Positions 1 through 10,334 are shown, counted from the first letter of the stretch. The stretch: DNA of 64,000 bases from CALIZF01 sp046292445 (GCA_046292445.1 JBKBQT010000001.1:248001-312000); one strand, 5' to 3'. The notes: generated from the letters alone by a model not told the origin. Program-made: numbers and translations.

Positions 1-4
1 AAGC

Positions 5-868
5 ATGACGCATCTGGCATTCGACCTTCACCGTCCCGGGCGCCAGACCTCGGCGGTTATCTTCGCCTCGCCGCATTCGGGTCGCGATTACCCGGCCGAT
101 TTCGTCGCCGCCAGCGGGCTGGACGAGACCGTGCTGCGGTCGTCCGAGGATGCCTTCGTCGATCTCCTTTTCGCCCCGGCGCCGACGCTCGGCGCCCCGC
201 TCATCGCGGCGCGGGCACCGCGGGCCTGGATCGACCTCAACCGCGCGCCCGACGAGCTCGACCCCGCGCTGATCGAGGGGATCGCCCGCGGGCCGGTCAA
301 TCCCCGCGTGGTCTCGGGCCTCGGGGTGATCCCGCGCGTGGTCGCGAACGGGCGCGCGATCTATCGCCACCGCATCACCCGGGCCGAGGCCGAGGCGCGG
401 ATCGACGGCGTCTGGCGCCCCTATCACGCCGCGCTGCGCGGCCTGATCGACGAAACGCTGGTCGGTTTCGGCGAGGCGGTGCTGGTCGATTGCCATTCGA
501 TGCCGCACGAGGCAATCGCGGCCCATGCCCGCCCCGGCCGCCCGCTGCCGCAGATCGTGCTGGGCGACCGGTTCGGGGCGACGGCGGCGCCGGGGATCGT
601 CGCGGCGATCGAGGCGGCGTTCGAGCGCGAGGGGTTCACCGTCGCCCGCAACAGCCCCTTTGCGGGTGCGTATGTGGCCCAGACCTACGGCCGCCCCGCG
701 CGGCGCCAGCATGTCGTTCAGGTCGAGATCGACCGGGCGCTCTACCTCGACGAGGCGCGGGTCGTGCCGGGGCCGGGCTATGTCGAGATGCGCCGCCGCC
801 TGCGCGCGGTGATCGCGTCGATCGTCACCATCGGGCGGCAGGGTGCGGTGCCGCTCGCGGCCGAATAG
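5..868 (+). CDS. N-formylglutamate amidohydrolase family protein
   Basis: Predicted zinc-type amidohydrolase of the N-formylglutamate deformylase family, which releases formate and glutamate (last step of one histidine degradation route). At 287 aa it has the usual family length. Family signatures visible: PHSGRDYP near residues 23-30, VDCHSMPH near 160-167, and QVEIDRALYLDE near 238-250. The first ATG lies four bases from the window edge, so the Shine-Dalgarno site and any in-frame upstream start cannot be judged. No other hut gene is in view, so the assignment to histidine catabolism is by family only. The convergent neighbour dinB ends 4 bases downstream. Confidence 0.85.
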   Translation: MTHLAFDLHRPGRQTSAVIFASPHSGRDYPADFVAASGLDETVLRSSEDAFVDLLFAPAPTLGAPLIAARAPRAWIDLNRAPDELDPALIEGIARGPVNPRVVSGLGVIPRVVANGRAIYRHRITRAEAEARIDGVWRPYHAALRGLIDETLVGFGEAVLVDCHSMPHEAIAAHARPGRPLPQIVLGDRFGATAAPGIVAAIEAAFEREGFTVARNSPFAGAYVAQTYGRPARRQHVVQVEIDRALYLDEARVVPGPGYVEMRRRLRAVIASIVTIGRQGAVPLAAE

Positions 869-872
869 GGCC

Positions 873-2129
873 TCAGCGCAGGCTGCGCCCCTTGACGATG
901 GCCTGCGGTCCGAACCGCGCCCGGATCGCATCCGCCGCCCGCTCGGCCGCCGCACGGCGGCCCGCACCGGGGTCGAGCAGGTCGCCCCCGGCATCGGCCA
1001 GCGCCTCGGGGCCGAGGTCCGACAGTGCCACCCCGATCAGCCGGAACGGCCCGCGCTCGGGCGTCTGGTCGAGAAGCGTGCGCGCGGTGCGATAGATCCG
1101 GTCGGCGATCTGGGTCGCGCCCGGCAGAGTGGTGCGGCGCGTCAGGATCCGGTGGTCGGCACGCTTGAGCTTGAGCGTGACCGTCCGCCCGGCCAGGTGG
1201 CGCGCCTTGGCGCGGTCGGCCACCTGTTCGGCCAGCCGCCAGATATGTCCGTCAAGCAGGTCGGGGTCGGCGATATCGTCGGCAAATGTTGTTTCCTTGC
1301 CGATGGATTTCGGCGCCTCGTGCGGATTCACGCGGCGATGGTCCACGCCATGGGCAAGCTGCGACAGCCGCGTGCCGAGCTGGCCGAACCGGGCCGTCAG
1401 GTCGGCGAGCGGCCAGCGCCGCAGGTCGGCCAGCGTGCGGATCCCCGCCGCCTCCAGCGCGGTCTGCGTGGCAAGGCCCACCCCCCACAGGATGCGCACC
1501 GGGCGGGTTTCGAGAAAGGCCGCCGTCTCGGCGCGGCCGATGACGGCAAAGCCGCGCGGTTTGTCGAGATCGGAGGCGATCTTGGCGAGGAACTTGTTGT
1601 GCGACAGCCCCACCGAGGCCGTGACCCCCACCTGCGTCTCGATGTCCCGCACCAGCCGGGCAAGCAGCACGGCCGGCGGCGCGCCGTGCAGCCGCAGGGT
1701 GCCGGTCAGGTCGAGGAACGCCTCGTCGAGGCTCAGCGGCTCGACGGCCGGCGTCAGCGCATCCATCAGCGCGCGAATCGCACGGCTCGCCTCGACATAG
1801 GTGGCCATGCGCGGCTTGACCACGACCGCCTCGGGGCAGCGGCGCAGCGCCTCGAACATCGGCATCGCGCTGCGCACGCCCTTGAGGCGGGCGATGTAGC
1901 AGCAGGTCGAAACGACACCGCGCGCACCGCCCCCGACGATCAGCGGCACATCGCGCAAGCCCGGGTTGTCGCGCTTCTCGACGGCGGCATAAAAGGCATC
2001 GGCATCGAGATGGGCGATCGACAGGGCGTCGAGCTCGGGATGCGCGATCACGCGCGGTGACCGGCAGGCAGGGCAGCGGGCGCCGGTCCTGTCGGTCAGG
2101 GTCAGGCAGTCGCGGCAGAGCGTGGGCAT
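873..2129 (-). CDS. dinB: DNA polymerase IV (Y-family) with N-terminal four-cysteine ribbon
   Basis: Translesion DNA polymerase of the Y family, 418 aa from the ATG at 2129. The catalytic acidic motifs are LDADAFYAAVE (residues 41-51) and SLDEAFLD (133-140). They are followed by the thumb helix-hairpin-helix region (ILWGVGLATQTALEAAGI) and a little-finger domain. Ahead of the palm domain the chain carries C5xxC8 and C19xxC22, a probable zinc ribbon not present in E. coli DinB. A longer open frame continues upstream to 2462 but lies over the dksA-like gene in another frame, so the MPTLCRDC start is preferred. It sits 46 bases downstream of the DksA/TraR-type gene on the same strand and may be co-transcribed. 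No GAAC-N7-GAAC LexA box was seen upstream. Confidence 0.9.
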   Translation of the reverse strand: MPTLCRDCLTLTDRTGARCPACRSPRVIAHPELDALSIAHLDADAFYAAVEKRDNPGLRDVPLIVGGGARGVVSTCCYIARLKGVRSAMPMFEALRRCPEAVVVKPRMATYVEASRAIRALMDALTPAVEPLSLDEAFLDLTGTLRLHGAPPAVLLARLVRDIETQVGVTASVGLSHNKFLAKIASDLDKPRGFAVIGRAETAAFLETRPVRILWGVGLATQTALEAAGIRTLADLRRWPLADLTARFGQLGTRLSQLAHGVDHRRVNPHEAPKSIGKETTFADDIADPDLLDGHIWRLAEQVADRAKARHLAGRTVTLKLKRADHRILTRRTTLPGATQIADRIYRTARTLLDQTPERGPFRLIGVALSDLGPEALADAGGDLLDPGAGRRAAAERAADAIRARFGPQAIVKGRSLR

Positions 2130-2175
2130 GACGGCCGGAGCTTGCGCCCGGCGCGATGCGCTGTCCAGACGCCGC

Positions 2176-2523
2176 TCAGCGGGCACAGCCGACGCAGCGC
2201 CCCAGCGTCGGGTCGAGGTCGAGCCGCTTGAAGCCGATGAAGTCGCCGCAGGCGTTGCAATAGCCGAAGTCGTCCCCCGCGAGCCGGTCGAGCGCGCTGC
2301 GCACGGCCGCGATCCGCGCGCCCCGCCGCGCCTCCTGCGCGGCCGCCATCGCCTGCTGCTGCATCGCGTCCATCCGCGACAGGCGCCCGACGCTCTGCTG
2401 GTCGAGTTCGACCGGCTGACGGTCAAGGGCCGTGCCATCCGACGCGGCGCGCAGGGCGGCAAGTTCCTCGGTCAGGCGCGCCAGATAGCGGGCGCGCAGC
2501 ATCTGCGGCGTCGGGTCATCCAT
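2176..2523 (-). CDS. DksA/TraR family C4-type zinc finger protein
   Basis: Small (115 aa) DksA/TraR-type protein: a helical N-terminal half rich in Ala/Glu/Arg, then a C4 zinc finger with C89xxC92 and C110xxC113. It is shorter than E. coli DksA (about 150 aa), which fits the truncated paralogues common in alphaproteobacteria. Such proteins bind RNA polymerase in the secondary channel or act in stress responses; the specific role here is inference. The start MDDPTPQ is chosen because the 12 extra upstream residues (MHRPGGSGRLGA) look non-native. Likely first gene of a two-gene unit with dinB. Confidence 0.8.
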   Translation of the reverse strand: MDDPTPQMLRARYLARLTEELAALRAASDGTALDRQPVELDQQSVGRLSRMDAMQQQAMAAAQEARRGARIAAVRSALDRLAGDDFGYCNACGDFIGFKRLDLDPTLGRCVGCAR

Positions 2524-2602
2524 GGCGCCCAATCGACCAGACCCGCCGGGACGATGCAAGCGTGGCGTATCTGGGCATACCTTTGCATGCCAAATCAGGG
2601 CG

Positions 2603-2629
2603 TTGACCTCTGCCCGGCCGTGCTACATA
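2603..2629 (+). promoter_or_regulatory. possible sigma70-type promoter for the SulP gene
   Basis: TTGACC at 2603-2608 and TACATA at 2624-2629, spaced only 15 bases, lie about 85 bases before the SulP start in a locally AT-richer patch. The spacing is short, so this is a weak call. Confidence 0.25.
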
Positions 2630-2713
2630 CCGCACCGTCGCTAGGATCGGGCCGTCGGCCTGATGGCTCTGCCGGGCGCCCATCCCCCGGTCAACGCGCA
2701 ATGCGGACATGCC

Positions 2714-4222
2714 ATGACACTGACTGAACGACTGCGGCTGTTCACCGAACGGTTCCGGGCAGAGTGGATCGGCAATCCGAGGGCCGAGCTTCTGGCGGGC
2801 GTCGTGGTGGCGCTGGCCCTCATCCCCGAGGCGATCGCCTTTTCGATCATCGCGGGGGTTGACCCAAAGGTGGGCCTTTATGCGTCGTTCTCGATCGCCG
2901 TTCTCACCGCGATCGTCGGGGGACGACCCGGCATGATCTCGGCGGCGACAGCGGCGACGGCGCTGCTGTTCGTCGATCTCGTGCGTGCGCATGGGCTGCA
3001 ATACCTCCTTGCCGCGACCGTGCTCGCCGGGCTGATCCAGATCGCCATCGGCCTTCTCAAACTGTCGTTCGTGATGAAATTCGTGTCGCGCTCGGTCCTG
3101 ACAGGGTTCGTGAACGCCCTGGCGATCCTGATCTTTCTGGCGCAACTGCCCGAACTTGTCGGCGTGCCGGTGATTACCTATGCCCTCGTGGCCGCCGGGC
3201 TCGCAATCATCTACGGCCTGCCCTATCTCACCACGGCGATCCCTTCGCCGCTCGTCGCCATCGTGCTGCTCACGGGGGTCGTCTGGTTCACCGGCACGGA
3301 TGTGCGCACGATCGGCGACATCGGCGAATTGCCCGATACGCTTCCGGTGTTTCTGATCCCCGACATTCCGCTCACGTTCGAGACCTTGCGGATCATCCTG
3401 CCTGTGTCCCTCGCCGTCGCGATCGTTGGTCTGCTGGAAAGCCTTCTGACCGCGTCGATCGTGGACGAGTTGACCGACACGCGGTCCAACCGCAACCGCG
3501 AGTGCATCGGGCAGGGCGTGGCCAACACCGCGACCGGGTTCATCGGCGGCATGGCGGGCTGCGCGATGATCGGCCAGTCGATCATCAACGTCAAATCGGG
3601 CGGGCGGGCGCGGCTGTCTTCGGCCTCGGCGGGGATCATCCTTCTGTTCCTGATCCTCGTTCTGGGCGATTTCGTCCGCAACATCCCGATGGCGGCGCTG
3701 GTGGCAGTCATGATCATGGTCGCGATCGGCACCTTTTCGTGGAATTCGCTGCGCAACCTGCGGGTCCATCCGCTGAGTTCATCGGCCGTGATGCTCGTGG
3801 TCGTCGCGCTGGTGGTGGTCACGCACAACCTCGCCTACGGGGTTCTTGCCGGCGTGCTGCTGTCGGGCGTGTTCTTCGCCGCCAAGATCGCGCAGATCTT
3901 CCGCGTGCGCTCCGAGCTTTCGGCAGACGGGCGCAGCCGGCGTTACATCGTCGAGGGGCAGCTTTTCTACGCCTCGGTCGAGGATTTCCTGAGCGCCTTC
4001 GACTTTCGCGAGGCGCTGGACGAAGTGATCGTCGATGTGTCCGGCGCGCATATCTGGGACATTTCGTCGGTTGCGGCCGTGGACATGGTGGTGTTGAAGT
4101 TTCGCCGGGAAGGGGCGAAGGTTGAACTCGTCGGCATGAACGAGGCGTCGGAAACCATCGTCGACAAGCTCGCCATGCACGACAAGCCCGGCGCGCTCGA
4201 CAATCTGACGGCCGGGCACTGA
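2714..4222 (+). CDS. SulP family inorganic anion transporter with STAS domain
   Basis: Inner-membrane SLC26/SulP transporter, 502 aa. After a short N-terminus, WIGNPRAELLAGVVVALALIPEAIAF is the family's first membrane segment. Multiple hydrophobic helices run to about residue 410, and a C-terminal STAS domain of about 85 residues ends the protein (IVDVSGAHIWDISSVAAVDMVV). Substrates in the family include sulfate, bicarbonate, chloride and dicarboxylates; nothing here fixes which. The ATG at 2714 is chosen because MTLTERL starts directly before the family N-terminus; there is no strong Shine-Dalgarno site. A tandem universal stress protein follows 26 bases later and is probably co-expressed. 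Confidence 0.9.
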   Translation: MTLTERLRLFTERFRAEWIGNPRAELLAGVVVALALIPEAIAFSIIAGVDPKVGLYASFSIAVLTAIVGGRPGMISAATAATALLFVDLVRAHGLQYLLAATVLAGLIQIAIGLLKLSFVMKFVSRSVLTGFVNALAILIFLAQLPELVGVPVITYALVAAGLAIIYGLPYLTTAIPSPLVAIVLLTGVVWFTGTDVRTIGDIGELPDTLPVFLIPDIPLTFETLRIILPVSLAVAIVGLLESLLTASIVDELTDTRSNRNRECIGQGVANTATGFIGGMAGCAMIGQSIINVKSGGRARLSSASAGIILLFLILVLGDFVRNIPMAALVAVMIMVAIGTFSWNSLRNLRVHPLSSSAVMLVVVALVVVTHNLAYGVLAGVLLSGVFFAAKIAQIFRVRSELSADGRSRRYIVEGQLFYASVEDFLSAFDFREALDEVIVDVSGAHIWDISSVAAVDMVVLKFRREGAKVELVGMNEASETIVDKLAMHDKPGALDNLTAGH

Positions 4223-4248
4223 CACCGGCGATAGGCTGGGGAAGCACC

Positions 4249-5091
4249 ATGAACAGTATTGCCGCCTTCATCGACGGCTCGTCCTATGCCGCGAGCGTGT
4301 GCGACCACGCCGTCTGGGCCGCCGGTCGCCTGTCGGCGCCTGTGACGCTGATCCATGCCCTCGGGCGGGCGGAGAATTCCAGCGCGCCCGCCGATCTGTC
4401 GGGCAACCTGCGCATCGGGGCGCGGCGGGCGCTTCTGGACAAGCTCGCCAAGCTCGACGCCGAACGCGCCGCGCTGGCGGTCGAACGGGGGCGGGCGCTG
4501 CTCGATGACGCTTCCGCGCGCATCCGGGCCGCGGGCGATATCGACGTCACCGTCCGGCTGCGCCGCGGCGGCCCGGTCGAGGCGCTGGAAGAGATCATGG
4601 CGACGGTCGGCCTCGCCATCGTCGGCAAGCGCGGCGAGAATGCCAGCGGCGCGATGGAGCATCTGGGCTCCAACCTCGAGCGGCTGGTGCGGATCGCAAG
4701 CTGCCCGGTCCTTGTCGCCAACCGCGCCTTCCATCCCGTGACCCGGGTGCTCGTCGCCTTCGACGGCGGCCCCTCGTCGGTTCGGGCGGTGGACCGGATG
4801 GCCGATAGCCCGCTGCTTGACGGGGCCGAGGCGCATCTGCTGACCGCGGGCGGCGATGCGGCCGTGCTGCGCGCCCCGGCCGAGCGGCTGCGCGCCGCGG
4901 GCTATGCCGTGCACGAACACCGCGCCGATGGCACGCCCGAAGAGGCGATCGCGGCCGCGGTGCGCACGCGCGAGATCGGGCTGCTGGTGCTGGGCAAGTC
5001 CGGCCATTCGCGGCTGCGCCAGATGTTCATCGGCTCGACCACGCTGGAACTTTTGCGCAGTTGCCAGGTGCCGGTGCTGATCGTGCCCTGA
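4249..5091 (+). CDS. tandem-domain universal stress protein
   Basis: Two UspA-type Rossmann-like domains in tandem (about 1-150 and 155-280). Each ends in a G-x2-G-x9-G(S/T)-type nucleotide-binding signature: GKRGENASGAMEHLGSN in the first, GKSGHSRLRQMFIGSTT in the second. Both close with the family's CPVLV/VPVLIVP strand. Predicted cytoplasmic ATP-binding stress protein. A GGGGAAG Shine-Dalgarno site precedes the ATG. Pairing with a SulP transporter suggests it modulates or senses the state of that transporter, which is inference from position only. Confidence 0.85.
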   Translation: MNSIAAFIDGSSYAASVCDHAVWAAGRLSAPVTLIHALGRAENSSAPADLSGNLRIGARRALLDKLAKLDAERAALAVERGRALLDDASARIRAAGDIDVTVRLRRGGPVEALEEIMATVGLAIVGKRGENASGAMEHLGSNLERLVRIASCPVLVANRAFHPVTRVLVAFDGGPSSVRAVDRMADSPLLDGAEAHLLTAGGDAAVLRAPAERLRAAGYAVHEHRADGTPEEAIAAAVRTREIGLLVLGKSGHSRLRQMFIGSTTLELLRSCQVPVLIVP

Positions 5092-5112
5092 ACGGGCGGA
5101 TGCAGCGCCCGT
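5092..5112. terminator. hairpin between convergent genes
   Basis: ACGGGCG (5092-5098), seven-base loop, CGCCCGT (5106-5112), starting right after the Usp stop codon and facing the 3' end of the minus-strand hpa operon. There is no U-tract in either direction, so it may be a weak or factor-assisted terminator. Confidence 0.4.
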
Positions 5113-5170
5113 CGCAGGCCCGCCGCGCGGCGGCGGGACAGTGTCCCCGGTGCCCGCGGGCGCGGATCCG

Positions 5171-6031
5171 TCATTCGTCGGCCACCCCGTTGGAGAGCGT
5201 GCCGATCCCCTCGGCCGCGACGGTCACCGTATCCCCCGGCGCGAGCCACACGGGCGGGTCGAGCCGCGCCCCCGCGCCGGTCGGCGTGCCGCACAGGATC
5301 GTGTCGCCCGGCACCAGCGTGGTGAAGGTCGAGACATAGGCGATGATCCGGCGGACCGGAAAGATCATCCGCGATGTGCGGTCGTCCTGCCGCGGCGCGC
5401 CGTTCACGCGGGTCGTCAGGCGGATGTCGTCGAGTTGCGCCGGATCGGAGAAGGGCACGATCCACGGGCCGATCGACCCGGAACGGTCGAAGTTCTTGCC
5501 TTGTGTGACGTTGAACTTGGCGTGCCGGACCCAGTCGCGGATGGTGCCCTCGTTGGCCAGCGTGATGCCCGCGACATGGGCGTAAGCCTCGGCCTCGGCG
5601 ATCCGCCGGCCCGGCTTGCCGATGACGATGGCGATCTCGCCTTCGTAGTCGAGTTGCGGCGATTCCGGCGGGCGGATCAGCGGCAGGCCATGGGCGGTGA
5701 AACTGCGCGGGAAGCGCACGAACAGCGACGGGTTCGACGGCGCCGCCTGCCCGTCGCGGTATTCGGCGTTGCGGTCGGGAAAGTTGACGCCGACGCAGAG
5801 GATCTTTTCCGGGTCGGGCAGCGGGATCGTGCGTTCCGCCCCCGACCAGTCGAAATCGGGCGGCCCCTCGCCGAACCGGTGCAGCGCGCCGGCCGCGATG
5901 ACCGAACGCAAGCTCGGAAAATCCGGGTTGCGTGCGGCGTGGTCCACCCCGCCGCCCGGCACCTCGACGCCCCAGCCCGGCCGCCCCGCGCGGGTGAAGC
6001 TGACGAAACGCGGCCCGGCGGGATCGGTCAT
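5171..6031 (-). CDS. fumarylacetoacetate hydrolase family protein (HpaG-like decarboxylase/isomerase)
   Basis: FAH-superfamily enzyme of 286 aa. The middle carries ILCVGVNFPDRNAEY and LDYEGEIAIVIGKPGR with its acidic metal ligands, and the C-terminus has PVRRIIAYVSTFTTLVPGDTILCGTPTGAG. Its ATG overlaps the stop codon of the upstream dioxygenase by four bases (ATGA). With dehydrogenase and dioxygenase in the same operon it most plausibly acts downstream in homoprotocatechuate meta-cleavage (5-oxopent-3-ene-1,2,5-tricarboxylate decarboxylase / HHDD isomerase). Sequence alone cannot separate this from other FAH-fold hydrolases. It is distinct from the true fumarylacetoacetase at 54 kb. Confidence 0.85.
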   Translation of the reverse strand: MTDPAGPRFVSFTRAGRPGWGVEVPGGGVDHAARNPDFPSLRSVIAAGALHRFGEGPPDFDWSGAERTIPLPDPEKILCVGVNFPDRNAEYRDGQAAPSNPSLFVRFPRSFTAHGLPLIRPPESPQLDYEGEIAIVIGKPGRRIAEAEAYAHVAGITLANEGTIRDWVRHAKFNVTQGKNFDRSGSIGPWIVPFSDPAQLDDIRLTTRVNGAPRQDDRTSRMIFPVRRIIAYVSTFTTLVPGDTILCGTPTGAGARLDPPVWLAPGDTVTVAAEGIGTLSNGVADE

Positions 6032-7008
6032 GGCGCGATGATCGGGCTCGCCTTCAGCCCGCTCTCCTGCACGGCCACGCCGCTGAAGGCCGACCCTTCC
6101 TCGAACCAGGACCGCGGCGCAGGCGCGCCCCAGAGCGTCTGGCGCTGCGGGTCCTTCAGATCCCAGCGGATCGGTTCGAGGTCGGGGTCCACCGTCTGGT
6201 AGTCCGAGCAATAAATCTCGATCCGGTGCCCGTCCGGGTCGCGGATGTAGAGGAAGAAGGCATTGGAAATGCCGTGCCGCCCGGGCCCGCGCTCGATGTT
6301 CGCGACCCAGCCGGTGGTGGACATCAGATCGAGCAGGTCGATGATGGCCATCGGAGTCGGCACCCAGAACGCGGTATGGTGCAGCCGCGGGCCGGTGCCG
6401 TTGGTGAACGCCATGTCATGCACGCCGCCCTTGCGGTGCAGCCAGGCGGCCCAGAGGCGCCCCGTCTCCTCATCCTCGGTGTATTCGGTGACGCGAAAGC
6501 CCATGGCATTCCAGAACGCGGTCGAGGCATCGACATCCGGGCTGAAGGTGTTGAAATGGTCGATCCGCAGCGGCCGCACACCCTTGTAGAGCGCGTATGT
6601 CTGGTGGATGGGCGGCAGGCGGTCCATGCGGGCATAGAATTCCAGCGGCATGCCGAACAGGTCGGACGTGCGCAGGGTCCGCCCCTGCCAGGGCCGCTCG
6701 ACCCATGCGGTCGGGCGGGCGCAGGCGCGGAACCAGTGCTCGGCCCGGTCCAGATCCGCCTCGGACCAGACCTTGAAGCCGAGCACATCCACCCCCGCCA
6801 CGTCGCGCCGGTTCAGCGTGACGCAATGGTGCCCACGCTCTTCCAGCGCGCGCAGGGTGATGCGGCCGGCCGTCTCGTCGGTGATCTGGAGCCCGAGCGT
6901 GTCGGCATAGAAGGCACGCGCCGCGCCGAGGTCGGTCACGCCATAGTCCACATGGCTCAGGCGCAGCGTGTTGAAATCGGGCGCGAGGTTCGGGGCGGGA
7001 ACCGGCAT
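6028..7008 (-). CDS. hpaD: 3,4-dihydroxyphenylacetate 2,3-dioxygenase (extradiol, VOC fold)
   Basis: Ring-cleaving extradiol dioxygenase, 326 aa, with two vicinal-oxygen-chelate modules (about 15-135 and 145-280). The catalytic module holds the expected 2-His-1-carboxylate iron ligands: His in RIDHFN, His in RLHHTAFW and Glu in HRIEIYCSDY. The neighbouring aldehyde dehydrogenase and FAH gene point to homoprotocatechuate as substrate. It starts 3 bases after the hpaE stop, with GGGAGG inside the hpaE 3' end as its ribosome binding site, so the two are translationally close. Confidence 0.88.
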   Translation of the reverse strand: MPVPAPNLAPDFNTLRLSHVDYGVTDLGAARAFYADTLGLQITDETAGRITLRALEERGHHCVTLNRRDVAGVDVLGFKVWSEADLDRAEHWFRACARPTAWVERPWQGRTLRTSDLFGMPLEFYARMDRLPPIHQTYALYKGVRPLRIDHFNTFSPDVDASTAFWNAMGFRVTEYTEDEETGRLWAAWLHRKGGVHDMAFTNGTGPRLHHTAFWVPTPMAIIDLLDLMSTTGWVANIERGPGRHGISNAFFLYIRDPDGHRIEIYCSDYQTVDPDLEPIRWDLKDPQRQTLWGAPAPRSWFEEGSAFSGVAVQESGLKASPIIAP

Positions 7009-7011
7009 CGC

Positions 7012-8523
<1,512 letters not shown>

Positions 8524-8540
8524 CTGAAGCCCCTCTGATT

Positions 8541-8576
8541 GTTTAACGTGTTAATCGCTCGCGTCATAGCCGTCAA
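8541..8576 (-). promoter_or_regulatory. hpaE promoter overlapped by a palindromic operator
   Basis: Reading the minus strand, TTGACG (8576-8571) and TTAACA (8554-8549) are spaced 16 bases and form a plausible -35/-10. The inverted repeat GTTTAAC-GT-GTTAATC (8541-8556; five perfect inner pairs, one mismatch, one outer pair) covers the -10. This geometry fits repression by the divergently encoded MarR protein. The palindrome is seen directly; the regulator assignment is inference. Confidence 0.55.
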
Positions 8577-8618
8577 GCGCCACTGGACACAGGCCGCGCC
8601 AGCAGGCAGACGGGACGG

Positions 8619-9083
8619 ATGGACAACCACCCCGACTTTCTGCCCACCGACGTCCGGCATTCGCTGCCGATGGCGCTTTTGCGGGCGCGCGAGGCGGTGA
8701 TGGCGCGGTTTCGCCCGATGCTCGACGCCCATGGGGTGAACGAACAGCAATGGCGTGTCCTGCGCGTGCTGGCCGAGCAGGAGGAGCTCGACGCCTCGGA
8801 AGTCGCCGCCCGCGCGTCGATCCTTGCCCCCTCGCTCACGCGGATGGCGCGCAGCATGGCCGAGCGCGGGTTGATCGCGCGGCGCAGGGACGATGCCGAT
8901 GCGCGCCGCGTCCTCTTGCGCCTCGCGCCCGCGGGGCTGGCCGTCCTGCGCGCCGCCGCGGCGGAAAGCCGATCGCTCTATCTCGCCCTGCAGGCCGAGT
9001 ATGGCCAGGAGCGCATGGCTGCGCTGATCGAGCATCTCAACGCCCTCGCCGCGCTCGGGCCGGGCGACGCCAAGGGGCCGTGA
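8619..9083 (+). CDS. hpaR: MarR-family regulator of homoprotocatechuate degradation
   Basis: MarR/HpaR-type winged-helix repressor, 154 aa. The dimerisation helix (SLPMALLRAREAVMARFRPML) precedes the recognition region (ELDASEVAARASILAPSLTRMARSMAERGLIARR) and the wing (RDDADARRVLLRLAPAG). HpaR homologues repress hpa operons and are released by aromatic ligands such as homoprotocatechuate. It is divergent from hpaE and shares a 95-base intergenic region holding the GTTTAAC/GTTAATC palindrome, so autoregulation is likely. Confidence 0.85.
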   Translation: MDNHPDFLPTDVRHSLPMALLRAREAVMARFRPMLDAHGVNEQQWRVLRVLAEQEELDASEVAARASILAPSLTRMARSMAERGLIARRRDDADARRVLLRLAPAGLAVLRAAAAESRSLYLALQAEYGQERMAALIEHLNALAALGPGDAKGP

Positions 9084-9203
9084 CGCCCGGTAGGGTGCCA
9101 TTGTCATGCCGATTTTACTTGAGACTGCGCGGGATTGCCCCTATCTGGCCCCCTCGCCGGGCATTCCCCTGCGACTCTGACCTTGCCAGACGGAGGGCCC
9201 GAG

Positions 9204-10322
9204 ATGCTCGATACGGCCGCGTTGCCGACCCCGTGCTACCTGATCGACAAGGCGCATCTGACGCGCAACCTCGACATCATCGCGCGCCTGCGCGACCTTT
9301 CCGGCGCCAAATCCCTGCTGGCGCTGAAATGTTTTGCCACATGGCCGGTGTTCGACCTGATGGCGCAATACATGGACGGCACCACATCCTCATCGCTTTA
9401 CGAGCTGAAGCTGGGCCGCGAGACCTTTCCGGGCGAAGCGCATGCCTATTCGGTCGCCTGGGAAGACAGCGAATTTGCCGAAGTGATCGCGGCCTCGGAC
9501 AAGATCATCTTCAACTCCATCGGCCAGCTCGACCGCTTCGGCCCGCAAGCCGCGGCGGCAGGGTGCACGCGCGGCCTGCGCGTCAATCCGGGCGTGTCCT
9601 CCTCGACCTTCGACCTTGCCGACCCCGCCCGCCCCTTCTCTCGCCTCGGCGAGCATGACCCCGACCGGATCGCGGCCGCCGCGGACCGGATCAGCGGCTT
9701 CATGTTCCATAACAACTGCGAGAATGCCGATTTCGAGCGGTTCGACGCGATGCTCGGACATATCGAACAACGGTTCGGGTTTCTCATCCGCCGGATGGAC
9801 TGGATCAGCCTCGGCGGCGGCATCCACTTCACCGGCGCGGGCTATCCGGTCGAGCGGCTTGCCGATCGGCTGAAGCGTTTCGCCGATACCAACGGCGTGC
9901 AGGTCTATCTCGAACCCGGCGAGGCGGCGATCACCCGGTCCACCACGCTGGAGGTGACGGTGCTCGACACGCTCTGGAACGGGCGCAACCTCGCCATCGT
10001 GGACAGCTCGATCGAGGCGCATATGCTCGATCTGCTGATCTACCGGCAGGACGCGCGGATCGAGCCGGACGCGGGCCCCGAGGAATGGATGATCTGCGGC
10101 AAGTCCTGCCTTGCCGGCGACATCTTCGGCACCTTCCGCTTTGCCGCGCAGCTCAAGGCCGGCGACCGGATCAGCATCGCCGATGCGGGCGGCTACACGA
10201 TGGTCAAGAAGAACTGGTTCAACGGCGTGCGCATGCCCGCCATCGCGCTGCGCGAGACCGACGGGTCGGTGCGCGTGGTGCGGCAGTTCGGCTATGACGA
10301 GTTCAAGGCCGCGCTCGGCTGA
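9204..10322 (+). CDS. nspC: carboxynorspermidine decarboxylase
   Basis: PLP-dependent fold-III (alanine racemase-like) decarboxylase, 372 aa. The N-terminal LPTPCYLIDKAHLTRNL is characteristic. K42 in ALKCFATWPVF is the Schiff-base lysine, and CGKSCLAGD (about 298) supplies the C-terminal active-site cysteine. It converts carboxynorspermidine or carboxyspermidine to the polyamine. The ATG at 9204 follows CGGAGGG at 9191-9197; a TTG 69 bases upstream opens the same frame but lacks such a site. It is 12 bases ahead of the dehydrogenase that makes its substrate. Confidence 0.9.
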   Translation: MLDTAALPTPCYLIDKAHLTRNLDIIARLRDLSGAKSLLALKCFATWPVFDLMAQYMDGTTSSSLYELKLGRETFPGEAHAYSVAWEDSEFAEVIAASDKIIFNSIGQLDRFGPQAAAAGCTRGLRVNPGVSSSTFDLADPARPFSRLGEHDPDRIAAAADRISGFMFHNNCENADFERFDAMLGHIEQRFGFLIRRMDWISLGGGIHFTGAGYPVERLADRLKRFADTNGVQVYLEPGEAAITRSTTLEVTVLDTLWNGRNLAIVDSSIEAHMLDLLIYRQDARIEPDAGPEEWMICGKSCLAGDIFGTFRFAAQLKAGDRISIADAGGYTMVKKNWFNGVRMPAIALRETDGSVRVVRQFGYDEFKAALG

Positions 10323-10334
10323 AGGGGGATGGCG

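Noticed and set aside
5105..5165. Second CG-rich hairpins after the Usp gene as additional terminators
   Set aside because: Short CCGCC/GGCGG pairings are expected by chance at this GC content.
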